From assembly GCF_037975245.1 (NCBI RefSeq), contig NC_092575.1:28793341-28857340 (forward strand): a stretch of 64,000 bases of DNA, given 5' to 3'. The translations under genes and the position numbers were made by a program. Source of the DNA: Apostichopus japonicus. Lineage: Eukaryota > Echinodermata > Holothuroidea > Aspidochirotida > Stichopodidae. Below the pieces are notes generated by a model. The model saw only the letters and a program-made list of their open reading frames with translations. It searched no databases and had not been told where the DNA came from. Positions 36,701 through 47,905 of the stretch are shown here, one piece after another; position 1 is the stretch's first letter, and each line of letters begins with the position of its first letter.

Positions 36701-38535
36701 TGGATAACACTGTCAAATTGGAAGGTTATTTATATTTCTATGTCAGAAAATGAGAGTTCAGCTGAAACCTTACCTTGACATCTGTTAACAATTGCAGGGC
36801 CATAAAAAAAAAATTGGTGTATATCCCAATTTTGCTAGAAGAATGTTGAAGTTGCACGATGTTATGAATAAAATGCAGGCAAACTGTTAGTCATTGTTTG
36901 GCTTCCAACCCTGACTAGTTTTTATTGTGCTATTTAAAGTAACCTGTGCCATGTTTAGGGCAGATTGTTGGTTGTATATCCATGGTAACATCATCCAAAC
37001 ATTGTAACATAAAATATATTGTTGGCAGGTTATTAGGTCATACCATATATACAACATGGTCCTCATTTTGGTTTGAAACCATGACTTTGAGCAGTCAGTT
37101 AAAGTTTTTACAGCATCAATGCTTCATTACCTTCTATATTTTTGTTAGCGACTGTTTTAGTTTTATTGCCAAATGTACTAACACTGGTTTAAAAATATAA
37201 AAGCTGGAATCTTGTCATCTGAAACATTCAAACTAGGACAGGGTTAGCATTGTTTGGTCCTTGCAATGACCTTTATCAGTACAATAAAGCAGTGTAGTAG
37301 ACCTAGTGGTTGTATGATCTTTATGAAGCTTAAAGCATCAAAGCATGGTAATGGTACTAGGAATTGAAGAGAGAACAGATGGACCTATACAACCTTGTAT
37401 TAAATATGAAACATGCTCATTCTTGTTCATTCATCCTTTTCAATAATATCTGTTAATGTTGGAAATTTCAACTTACATTTTATAACTCTCAGAAAAAGTT
37501 GCAAATCTTTGGCTTTTGATTGAAATGAGAATTTCGTAATTAATAGACTGAAAAGAGACTATAATATCTTTCCTGCCTGGATACGTATATAAGCAATCCC
37601 ACATGTCTTGCAGTTTCTTATCTTGTGGTGTTTATCTCTGTCATCATGTTCATGGCAGTAAAATTAAACAACATTTGTGATCATAGCATTCATATGTACA
37701 ATTACAATACAGGACAATTACTAAAGAAGATCCATATACTCAACCACATATAATAATACATTTGTGAACTGCAACCGATTCCACTCCTTGAAAGATAAAT
37801 CCAGTGATAAATTCTAAGCACGCTAGTTAAATTTGCATTCCGTTTGTAGGTAGTTTTTTTGAGATGATTGATGTTTTCAGAATTTTTACCACATTGCATG
37901 TGATTCAAACTGGTTCATATCACTGCTGGACACTGTTACTAATGTAACCAGGATCCTAAGCTTATGTTTCATTTTCTAGTTAGATGAATGACTGATTTTC
38001 CACTAAATCAAGGCTTCATTTGAACATATATCAGTGGTTCATTCCAATTTCAAATTGCTGCAATTTCAAATTAATTATGGCCATCTGACAGAACATTCAA
38101 TAATTAGTCACTTTTTTGTGTTCATTGGATGAAAAACATGTGAGATTTGGATAACTTTGTTCTCTTCAAAAGGGTTCACCATCAATCAGTATTTATTTTC
38201 GGACACAACAAACAGCAAAGGAGAATAAATAATGCACAAGAAGTCTGAGAATGATTTAGATGTTAACAAGCTAAAACAATATCTTACAATATTACCAACA
38301 ATTTCAATATTCTTGTCTGTTTATAGCAACACCTACAACTATTGCTGTCATAGATTTAAATTGTAACAGCAATATCCTGACAAACTAAACATGTTAAATA
38401 TAAACATTTTGAAAGATTTACAGTCCATTTCTGAAATATTACTAGGGATCTGCAAGGGTTAGTCCTTGCCATATAATAATATTCATTGCACATATCTATC
38501 TTACACCTAGTTTTGTGTTTTCCATAGTTCTGCAG
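36701..38535 (+). other. Intron 5 unique stretch
   Basis: AT-rich sequence between two arrays. No exon, RNA gene or mobile element recognised. Confidence 0.5.
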
Positions 38536-38865
38536 TGCTGTGTGTAACATATGATATAGGTATCAATGGCAAAGAAGGAATGATGTATGAATAGGCAATG
38601 TAAATGTGTGTAACATATGATATAGGTATCAATGGCAAAGAAGGAATGATGTATGAATAGGCAATGTAAATGTGTGTAACATATGATATAGGTATCAATG
38701 GCAAAGAAGGAATGATGTATGAATAGGCAATGTAAATGTGTGTAACATATGATATAGGTATCAATGGCAAAGAAGGAATGATGTATGAATAGGCAATGTA
38801 AATGTGTGTAACATATGATATAGGTATCAATGGCAAAGAAGGAATGATGTATGAATAGGCAATGA
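38536..38865 (+). repeat. 66-bp tandem repeat, 5 near-perfect copies
   Basis: The unit is TGTGTGTAACATATGATATA then GGTATCAATGGCAAAGAAGG then AATGATGTATGAATAGGCAA then TGTAAA. Because 66 is a multiple of three, the minus strand shows a 22-residue repeated open frame; this is an artefact inside TANGO2 intron 5. Confidence 0.96.
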
Positions 38866-39639
38866 AATTGAAAGCACTTGAAAGACTAATTGCTTAATAA
38901 AAACCTCAAGTGTCTTCTTGAAACTGAGTAGTATGAGGACTTTGATCTGTTAAAATACAGTGTGTAACGGTCATCAGTTAGGACTTCAGGGTGAGACAGG
39001 AAGGACCCGCCATCATTTATGGCTTTTAAGTTTATAGCATTATTTACACTTCCTTATAACATAGATTAATATGCTGTTGGCTGAGTAGAAAATGCATTGT
39101 TTGTTTACAGTATCAGTAGATAAAAATTGCAAATAAGATATTAATATGTTATCAAACTTGACAGAAGAAAAAGGAACAATATCTAGGAACAAGGTGTAGC
39201 TATTTCAATACTCAACAAAAACCTGAAAATTGTACAAATATTGGCTGAACTACTTTGCTTAGTTCTAGGGAAGCCTCTGTGCATTGCAATAATAACTGAA
39301 ACCGATAGAAATGTCTGTATGGGCTGCAACACAATGAAAGGCAATAGTTGAAATGAGCTAACAGTTATGTTCATTATTGAACACAAAGAGCAAAACACAA
39401 TGTACTTAGTTAGGTCTAATGTTTGTATCTTGGATGTAAAGCAAGATAAATTAGCTCTTACTGAAGGAAGCCATTAGAGGGAGCTATTGCTAAATGGTTG
39501 ATACAATTTGAAAGTAGGTCGCTGTTGTTAAGGTGCTAAAGACACTATGAAAGATCGTTGGCATTTTTATTAATGAGAGCAGGTGGCAGAAATTCAGTTA
39601 ACTTGTTAATGTGCCCATCCATTTGCCAAAGATCTCACT

Positions 39640-40785
39640 ATGTATAACCTCTCCACTCCCCACCCCAAAACACACATAAGACTCCTCCTCCTCCACTCCC
39701 CACCCCCAAACACACGCATCACTCATTCTCCTCCACTCCCCGCCCCAAACACACATAAGACTCCTCCTCCACTTCCCACCCCCAAATACACACATATCAA
39801 TCATCCTCCTCCACTCTCCACCCCCAAACACACACATATCAATCATCCTCCTCCACTCTCCACCCCCAAACACACCCATGTCACTCATCTTCATCCACTC
39901 TCCACCCCAAACACACACATATAACTTATCCTCCTCCACTCTCCAATCCCCAACGCACACTTATCACTCATCCTTCACTCTCCACCCCAAACACACACAT
40001 ATCACTCATCCTCCACTCTCCACTCCAAACACACACATATCACTCATCCTCCTCCACTCTCCACCCCCAAACACACACATCTCACTCACCTTCATCCATT
40101 CCCCCACCTCAAACACACACATATCACTCATCCTCCACTCTCCAACCCCAAACACACACATATCACTCATCCTCCTCCACTCTCCACCCCCAAACACACC
40201 CATATCACTCATCTTCATCCATTCCCCCACCTCAAACACACACATATCACTCATCCTCCACTATCCACCCCCAAACAGACACATATCACTCATCCTCCAC
40301 TCTCCACCTCAAACACACACATATCCCTCATCCTCCACTCTCCACCCCCAAACACACCCATATCACTCATCTTCATCCATTCCCCCACCTCAAACACACA
40401 CATATCACTCATCCTCCACTCTCCACCCCAAGCACACACATATCACTCATCCTCCACTCTCCAACCCCAAACACACACATATCACTCATCCTCCTCCACT
40501 CTCCACCCCCAAACACACCCATATCACTCATCTTCATCCATTCCCCCACCTCAAACACACACATATCACTCATCCTCCACTATCCACCCCCAAACAGACA
40601 CATATCACTCATCCTCCACTCTCCACCTCAAACACACACATATCACTCATCCTCCACTCTCCACCCCCAAACACACCCATATCACTCATCTTCATCCATT
40701 CCCCCACCTCAAACACACACATATCACTCATCCTCCACTCTCCACCCCAAACACACACATATCACTCATCCTCCACAATGACTTT
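39640..40785 (+). repeat. CA/CT-rich minisatellite, TANGO2 intron 5
   Basis: The unit is about 37-47 bp: CACTCATCCTCCTCCACTCT then CCACCCCCAAACACACACATAT. It makes long open frames on both strands (Pro/His/Thr/Ser-rich on plus, Gly/Glu/Trp-rich on minus) that I do not regard as genes. It ends about 130 nt before the exon 6 acceptor and could act as an extended pyrimidine-rich region. Confidence 0.93.
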
Positions 40786-40919
40786 CATCTCACTTGAAAC
40801 CTGTTTAAAGAAAGGAATGGTCTTATCAAATTTACTTGATATAATAAGTTATATTGATAGTTTGAAACCAAAGATTCTTCATCAAAACCTTTTTGATTAC
40901 TTCTGTTTCTTCATTACAG

Positions 40920-41036
40920 ACTAGATGGTGAAGATAGTCTTCAGCTGGATAAAGCTTCCCTAAAAACAAATCAAGAATTGTTTTCAAAGATACTGCCTAA
41001 TCTGATCATGGTGAACACACCAGTCTATGGTACCAG
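40920..41036 (+). CDS. TANGO2: TANGO2 coding exon 6 (residues 198-236)
   Basis: The acceptor TTCATTACAG ends at 40919 and the donor GTATGT begins at 41037. The translation ends NLIMVNTPVYGT(R), matching the conserved ...CPGYGTRTNT of the family. The last 48 nt of this exon plus the first 8 nt of the intron form the unit of the 56-bp array that follows immediately (41037-42388). Only the first donor gives a functional message: retaining one unit adds 56 nt and brings a TGA in frame after YVGYYLI. Confidence 0.96.
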
Positions 41037-42388
41037 GTATGTAGGATATTACCTAATCTGATCATGGTGAACACACCAGTCTATGGTACCAGGTATGTAG
41101 GATACTGCCTGATCTGATCATGGTGAAGACACTAGTCTATGGTACCAGGTATGTAGGATACTGCCTAATCTGATCATGGTGAACACACCAGTCTATGGTA
41201 CCAGGTATGTAGGATACTGCCTAATCTGATCATGGTGAACACACCAGTCTATGGTACCAGGTATGTAGGATATTACCTAATCTGATTATGGTGAACACAC
41301 TAGTCTATGGTACCAGGTATGTAGGATACTGCCTAATCTGATCATGGTGAACACACCAGTCTTTGGTACCAGGTATGTAGGATATTACCTAATCTGATCA
41401 TGGTGAACACACCAGTCTATGGTACCAGGTATGTAGGATACTGCCTGATCTGATCATGGTGAACACACTAGTCTATGGTACCAGGTATGTAGGATACTGC
41501 CTAATCTGATCATGGTGAACACACCAGTCTTTGGTACCAGGTATGTAGGATACTGCCTAATCTGATTATGGAGAACACACTAGTCTAATGGTACCAGGTA
41601 TGTAGGATACTGCCTAATCTGATCATGGTGAACACACTAGTCTATGGTACCAGGTATGTAGGATACTGCCTAATCTGATCATGGTGAACACACCAGTCTA
41701 TGGTACCAGGTATGTAGGATATTACCTAATCTGATCATGGTGAACACACCAGTCTATGGTACCAGGTATGTAGGATACTGCCTGATCTGATCATGGTGAA
41801 CACACTAGTCTATGGTACCAGGTATGTAGGATACTGCCTAATCTGATCATGGTGAACACACCAGTCTTTGGTACCAGGTATGTAGGATATTACCTAATCT
41901 GATCATGGTGAACACACCAGTCTATGGTACCAGGTATGTAGGATACTGCCTGATCTGATCATGGTGAACACACTAGTCTATGGTACCAGGTATGTAGGAT
42001 ACTGCCTAATCTGATCATGGTGAACACACCAGTCTATGGTACCAGGTATGTAGGATACTGCCTAATCTGATCATGGTGAACACACCAGTCTATGGTACCA
42101 GGTATGTAGGATATTACCTAATCTGATTATGGTGAACACACTAGTCTAATGGTACCAGGTATGTAGGATACTGCCTAATCTGATCATGGTGAACACACTA
42201 GTCTATGGTACCAGGTATGTAGGATACTGCCTAATCTGATCATGGTGAACACACCAGTCTATGGTACCAGGTATGTAGGATACTGCCTAATCTGATCATG
42301 GTGAACACACCAGGCTATGGTACCAGGTATGTAGGATACTGCCTAATCTGATCATGGTGAACACACCACTCTATGGTACCAGGTATGT
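41037..42388 (+). repeat. 56-bp array of exon 6 end plus splice donor, ~24 copies
   Basis: Each unit is GTATGTAG, the first intron bases, followed by a copy of the last 48 nt of TANGO2 exon 6 (GATACTGCCTAATCTGATCA through CTATGGTACCAG). The array therefore repeats CCAG/GTATGT, a good 5' splice site, about 24 times beyond the real one. Two units carry one extra base (CTAATGG). Confidence 0.97.
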
Positions 42389-42394
42389 ACTACC

Positions 42395-43022
42395 ACACAA
42401 AAGCTAAATATAGGGATATTACCTAGTGTGTATCACACATAGGCTAAATATAGGGATTCTACCTAGTGTGTTCTATCACACAAAGGCTAAATATAGGGAT
42501 TCTACCTAGTGTGTTCTATCACACAAAGCTAAATATAGGGATATTACCTAGTGTGTATTATACAACACCTAATTATATTCCGGTCATTTGATTGGTCAAT
42601 TGCTCATCGATTGCGTGCAAAATCCACTCTGTTGCACTCTATGAAATAGAACCATGTGTTATACTTTTTTGATAGCACTTTTTTTCAATGGTAAGAGAGC
42701 AGAGAAACCTGTCTGTTCAAAACAATCTGTTGCATGAGTGCATTTTACATCCAATTATATCCAAATTTGAAGGTGTTGTATAAAACAAATAATGAATGGT
42801 TTCCATTCGTGCAATAGTGCAAATATTTCATTCGTTGAAAGATATTATTTGTTCCATTCAACTCGGCTGCTCCTTGTTGAATGGAACATTCCATCTTTCA
42901 ACTCATGAAATATTTGCACTATTGCACTTATAACCATTTATTATTTGTATACTATCACACATAGGCTAAATATAGGGATATTTACCTAGTGTGTACTATC
43001 ACACAAAGGCTAAATATGGGGA
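42395..43022 (+). repeat. ~45-bp short array, interrupted by a foldback element
   Basis: CTATCACACAAAGGCTAAAT then ATAGGGATTCTACCTAGTGTGT, about 4 units before 42557 and 1.5 after 42951; the insertion lies between them. Confidence 0.85.
42558..42951 (+). mobile_element. Foldback/MITE insertion with long hairpin
   Basis: Inserted in the short array between GTGTGTA and CTATCACAC. The left part (42559-42782) is bounded by TATACAACACC and its complement GGTGTTGTATA. The right part (42786-42949) is a near-palindrome with arms of about 75 nt (42786-42862 and 42876-42949) and a 13-nt loop. Confidence 0.7.
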
Positions 43023-43115
43023 TACTGTCATTGCATTATGTTGTCTCATGTTTTGCAGGTCTATTATTGTTATATTCTTGTTCTGTTCTTTTATTGTTTA
43101 CTTTCTTGTTTTCAG

Positions 43116-43263
43116 GTCTACAACAGTTGTTCTTGTTAAGGACAACAATGAAGCCATTTATGTTGAAAAGTACCTAGAGGAGCCAATTGACCCTGCAAAC
43201 TACCAATGGAAGACCAAAGAACATAGGTTTACCCTCCGAGAGAATCTCACCTTGAAACTGTGA
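43116..43263 (+). CDS. TANGO2: TANGO2 coding exon 7 (residues 237-285, stop)
   Basis: The acceptor CTTGTTTTCAG ends at 43115. The reading RSTTVVLVKDNNEAIYVEKY corresponds to human [20 protein letters not shown], and the C-terminus ending HRFTLRENLTLKL aligns with human TYEFTLQS. The stop is TGA at 43261-43263. The 3' UTR probably runs to the AATAAA at 43605-43610. Confidence 0.96.
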
Positions 43264-43521
43264 ATATCTATTAAGTGCTAAGATTTTAAAGCAATTAATG
43301 ATCTGCAAATCTTCAAACTGATATGATGAATAACCATCACAAATGAAATATGTTATACCTGTGGATAAAAACTGGGAAAACATTAAGATGCTGTCAAAAT
43401 GTTGGTTAGGTATGCTCACATCAGAATGTCATTATTTTAACATTTTGCAGCAAAACTATGAATCACAGCAAGATTGCGGAGCAATATCCTTCACAGTTTG
43501 ACAGCACTTTAACTTTTCCAT

Positions 43522-43797
43522 AAATGTGGCAGGCCTGTAGTAGTTAATGAGTTTAAAATTGAAATGTGCATTATTGATAATTATATTTTGTATTGTAATG
43601 ATTAAATAAATACTTATTTCACATCAACCAGTTCATCTCTCTATCAACTTATTTCAACAGATTTGTTCACATATGTCAAATATGAAAGGTTTCCAAGAAG
43701 GGTGTCATGGTATATTAAACAAAAGCACCACTTGCTTATTAGCGTATCGCATTGTGGAAAAAAAAACTATTCTCTGCCAAAGGAGACCACAATTCTG
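43522..43797 (+). repeat. Duplicated TANGO2 3' end, copy 1
   Basis: About 276 bp from AAATGTGGCAGGCCTG to CCACAATTCTG, repeated at 44998-45274 with only a few differences (GCATTATTG versus GCGTTGTTG; one A in a run). It includes the poly(A) signal. Confidence 0.95.
43605..43610 (+). promoter_or_regulatory. TANGO2: Candidate TANGO2 polyadenylation signal AATAAA
   Basis: This canonical hexamer lies about 340 nt after the TANGO2 stop in AT-rich sequence. The same signal is present again at 45081-45086 because the 3' end has been duplicated (43522-43797 and 44998-45274), giving a possible second, distal site. Which one is used cannot be told from sequence. Confidence 0.55.
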
Positions 43798-43957
43798 AGC
43801 ATGTAAGAAACTAAAAGGAATACATTACTGAGCATGTAAGAAAACTAAAAGGAATACATTACTGAGCATGTAAGAAACTAAAAGGAATACATTACTGAGC
43901 ATGTAAGAAACTAAAAGGAATACATTACTGAGCATGTAAGAAAACTAAAAGGATTAC
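43795..43957 (+). repeat. 33-bp tandem repeat, 5 copies
   Basis: The unit is CTGAGCATGTAAGAAACTAA then AAGGAATACATTA. It begins exactly at the end of duplication copy 1. Confidence 0.93.
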
Positions 43958-44329
43958 ATTATTGCTGCACTATGAAGAGGAAGTTTCATCATGGAGGGTC
44001 TGTAGCAGCTCCCTGGTTTTATCGACAGTCAAGTAAATTCATGTCAATTTACTCAAGGGGTTACCTCCATCAGAGTGGCACCTCATTGTCATGGGACCTG
44101 TGAACTTGATAACCTCTCTGACCTCAGATTTGGACAGAGTACCACTTTCAATAGGTGCAATCGTTATGGTTTTACTTGAAGGGAGTAACAGTAGTAACTG
44201 CAGTAGGTTACTATTGCTGTAATGTATCAAAATCTTGTTAAAGTTTGTAGTCAGTTTATCAAGTTTAAATGTTAAAGTTGATTACATTTACTGAACAATG
44301 TACCAACACACAACATAACTACACAGCCC

Positions 44330-44770
44330 AGCTGATAGTATTTAGAGCCTTGTTTTTTTGCTTTTCATACTTTGACCTCTGCTGAGCTCAAATGAACTTT
44401 GACCTCCACAGAAAACAATGTAAGTCTTATATTCAATAAGATGGAGCCACATTCCAAGTATGAAGTTCATCCAAACTTTAATTTTGTAAGGTTTTCACAC
44501 TTTGGCATTTGATGAACTCAAATGACCACTACAAAAAAACAATAGGGTTCTTGCACTAATTAAAATGCATTCACTTACCCAATGTGAAATTCATACAAGG
44601 TTGGCTTTTGGATTTGTGTTTACATGGTTTCCAGACTTTGACCGCTGTTGACCTCAAATAAGGTTTGACCTCTGCAGGAAACAACAGGGTTCTTCTACTG
44701 TATAAGGTACATCTACATACCAAATATGAAATTCACCCACCATATAGCTTTTGAGCAATAATGTTTACCA
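44330..44770 (+). repeat. ~150-bp repeat with TGACCT half-sites, 3 units
   Basis: Each unit carries TTTGACCTCTG...TGACCTCAAAT...TTTGACCTC, then AACAATAGGGTTCTTCTACT and ATATGAAATTCA. I recall similar interspersed repeats from several marine invertebrates, but this is unverified. TGACCT is the nuclear-receptor half-site, though the repetition may simply reflect the element. Confidence 0.6.
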
Positions 44771-44997
44771 GGCAAGTGGTCACACACCCAAGCCATCCCC
44801 ATCAGTTTGATTCCTATTACCTCCGGCAAGGAATCAATAACGGATATTGAATTTGACAGAAATCTATGGTTATGAAGAATATCAGGTACAGACATGAAAT
44901 GAACTGTAATAAATGTTCATTTGGGTGATGCTGATTGAACGTCAGTGTAATTCCTAATCTGTATTTTATTATGAAGGGCTTTTGTAGCATTGTGGTC

Positions 44998-45274
44998 AAA
45001 TGTGGCAGGCCTGTAGTAGTTAATGAGTTTAAAATTGAAATGTGCGTTGTTGATAATTATATTTTGTATTGTAATGATTAAATAAATACTTATTTCACAT
45101 CAACCAGTTCATCTCTCTATCAACTTATTTCAACAGATTTGTTCACATATGTCAAATATGAAAGGTTTCCAAGAAGGGTGTCATGGTATATTAAACAAAA
45201 GCACCACTTGCTTATTAGCGTATCGCATTGTGGAAAAAAAAAACTATTCTCTGCCAAAGGAGACCACAATTCTG
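44998..45274 (+). repeat. Duplicated TANGO2 3' end, copy 2
   Basis: Nearly identical to 43522-43797, 1476 bp downstream, with AATAAA at 45081-45086. The open frame at 45139-45471 runs out of this copy into unique DNA and matches nothing known. Confidence 0.95.
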
Positions 45275-46374
45275 GATGTATACAATGCATCTTGGTTCTG
45301 ATCTTGTTTCATATCAACTTAGTGTTATGTGATGACATAAATGTTTCCCTCTGTATGTTTTCCTCTGTATGTTTTCCACTGTATATGTTTTACTTCTGTA
45401 TGTTTAACTTCTGTATACCACACAAGCAATACATGACATTACTATGTGGAAACTCAGACACTTCCATCTAGTCATGTTGTTGATTCAATGGTAGCTGCTA
45501 GCTATCTTCAACCTACAGAACTCTTCAGATTCAATGAGTAGAGAAACACATAAGAAAGCATGTGCAAGTTTTATTCATTTATTTTGTCTGAGTGATTTAT
45601 CAACAATGTTCTTTTTTAGGTAATTCTACATATATGCCTCCTACAAAGTCATACATCATTATAAAAGGCTAGGTCAACATACTGACTGTAGTGACAAGGA
45701 AAATATTTTAAATATTAGCAAGTGGAACCAACCACCATGTTCTGTGTATTGGATGTTTACAAACCATGGACATCTTTATATTAGATGACAGCCAAATAGG
45801 AAATATGCCTTACATTTGATTTTCATTGCATTCTTCATTTCCTGTTCCTTGGCAACCTTTGAAGGTTTATTGCTTTTCCAGAATTAACCCTACAAGCTAA
45901 GGCATTCTTTGCAGAGTTGTTCTTTGCACTCCAATTGTTAAACTATCTCGCACTAACTCCACTTTTCATTAATATTTAAAATATCATTCCTTGGTGAAAG
46001 TACTCTGTACATTAAATGGCAATCTCATTAACTAATATATCTATGAATGCATAGAATTTTATGATTGATTTAAAGTTATTAGACATGGTATGACCACATG
46101 AAGTGATCATGTTTTAAGAGGAGGCCAGTATGATACTTCCTATGTACCATACCATAAATGGCACAGAACTAGATGCACCACAGAGACACTAGAATCTTGT
46201 TCTTGTCAGCGAAAAACATGAACAGCCCTTTTTGTCTGAAAATCCTTTTATAAAAGTTACTTGATAACTATATATTTGTTAAAATTTACTCTATTCTGAT
46301 ATGTGAAAGAAGCTGCACAAAGAGAGCAAAGTATCTAAACTGTGAATGATTCACACACACATAGTAGTTGTTCC
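45275..46374. other. Intergenic tail-to-tail region, no gene recognised
   Basis: AT-rich DNA between TANGO2 and the DPH1 3' array. It contains only a possible minus-strand AATAAA (45866-45871). Confidence 0.5.
45866..45871 (-). promoter_or_regulatory. DPH1: Possible DPH1 polyadenylation signal
   Basis: This is the first AATAAA I see on the minus strand downstream of the DPH1 stop and its 51-bp array. If it is used, the mature 3' UTR would contain the whole array (about 30 copies). A non-canonical signal closer to the stop is possible. Confidence 0.25.
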
Positions 46375-47905
46375 TACATGTCTCTGCTACCTCTTGACTG
46401 CAGCAGACTCAGTCTGTAATGTGCCTTCATGTCTCTGCTACCTCTTGACTGCAGCAGACTCAGTCTGTGATGTGCCTTCATGCCTCTGCTACCTCTTGAC
46501 TGCAACAGACTCAGTCTGTGATGTGCCTTCATGCCTCTGCTACCTCTTGACTGCAGCAGACTCAGTCTGTGATGTGCCTTCATGCCTCTGCTACCTCTTG
46601 ACTGCAGCAGACTCAGTCTGTGATGTGCCTTCAGGTCTCTGCTACCTCTTGACTGCAGCAGACTCAGTCTGTGATGTGCCTTCAGGTCTCTGCTACCTCT
46701 TGACTGCAGCAGACTCAGTCTGTGATGTGCCTTCATGTCTCTGCTACCTCTTGACTGCAGCAGACTCAGTCTGTGATGTGCCTTCATGTCTCTGCTACCT
46801 CTTGACTGCAGCAGACTCAGTCTGTGATGTGCCTTCAGGTCTCTGCTACCTCTTGACTGCAGCAGACTCAGTCTGTGATGTGCCTTCATGTCTCTGCTAC
46901 CTCTTGACTGCAGCAGACTCAGTCTGTGATGTGTCTTCATGTCTCTGCTACCTCTTGACTGCAGCAGACTCAGTCTGTGATGTGCCTTCAGGTCTCTGCT
47001 ACCTCTTGACTGTAGCAGACTCAGTCTGTGATGTGCCTTCATGTCTCTGCTACCTCTTGACTGCAGCAGACTCAGTCTGTGATGTGTCTTCATGTCTCTG
47101 CTACCTCTTGACTGTAGCAGACTCAGTCTGTGATGTGCCTTCATGTCTCTGCTACCTCTTGACTGCAGCAGACTCAGTCTGTGATGTGCCTTCAGGTCTC
47201 TGCTACCTCTTGACTGTAGCAGACTCAGTCTGTGATGTGCCTTCATGTCTCTGCTACCTCTTGACTGCAGCAGACTCAGTCTGTGATGTGTCTTCATGTC
47301 TCTGCTACCTCTTGACTGCAGCAGACTCAGTCTGTGATGTGCATGCATGTCTCTGCTACCTCTTGACTGCAGCAGACTCAGTCTGTGATGTGCCTTCAGG
47401 TCTCTGCTACCTCTTGACTGTAGCAGACTCAGTCTGTGATGTGCCTTCAGGTCTCTGCTACCTCTTGACTGCAGCAGACTCAGTCTGTGATGTGCCTTCA
47501 GGTCTCTGCTACCTCTTGACTGCAGCAGACTCAGTCTGTGATGTGCCTTCATGCCTCTGCTACCTCTTGACTGCAGCAGACTCAGTCTGTGATGTGCCTT
47601 CATGTGTCTGCTACCTCTTGACTGCAGCAGACTCAGTCTGTGATGTGCCTTCAGGTCTCTGCTACCTCTTGACTGCAGCAGACTCAGTCTGTGATGTGCC
47701 TTCATGTCTCTGCTACCTCTTGACTGCAGCAGACTCAGTCTGTGATGTGCCTTCAGGACTCTGCTACCTCTTGACTGTAGCAGACTCAGTCTGTGATGTG
47801 CCTTCATGTCTCTGCTACCTCTTGACTGCAACAGACTCAGTCTGTGATGTGCCTTCATGTCTCTGCTACCTCTTGACTGTAGCAGACTCAGTCTGTGATG
47901 TGGTT
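46375..47905 (-). repeat. 51-bp array of the DPH1 C-terminus and stop, ~30 copies
   Basis: On the DPH1 strand the unit is CACAGACTGAGTCTGCTGCA then GTCAAGAGGTAGCAGAGACA then TGAAGGCACAT. The unit nearest the gene encodes [10 protein letters not shown] and the TAG stop of DPH1; the rest extend into the 3' UTR. As 51 is divisible by three, stop-free frames run through it (585 codons plus, 494 minus); these are artefacts. Confidence 0.97.

Noticed and set aside
39878-40924. 348-codon Pro/His/Ser/Thr-rich frame
   Set aside because: CA/CT-rich minisatellite in TANGO2 intron 5; it runs into exon 6's acceptor in a different frame from TANGO2.
45139-45471. 110-codon frame as a separate gene
   Set aside because: Its first part is the duplicated TANGO2 3' end, and the corresponding first copy does not continue the same frame. 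No recognisable domain.
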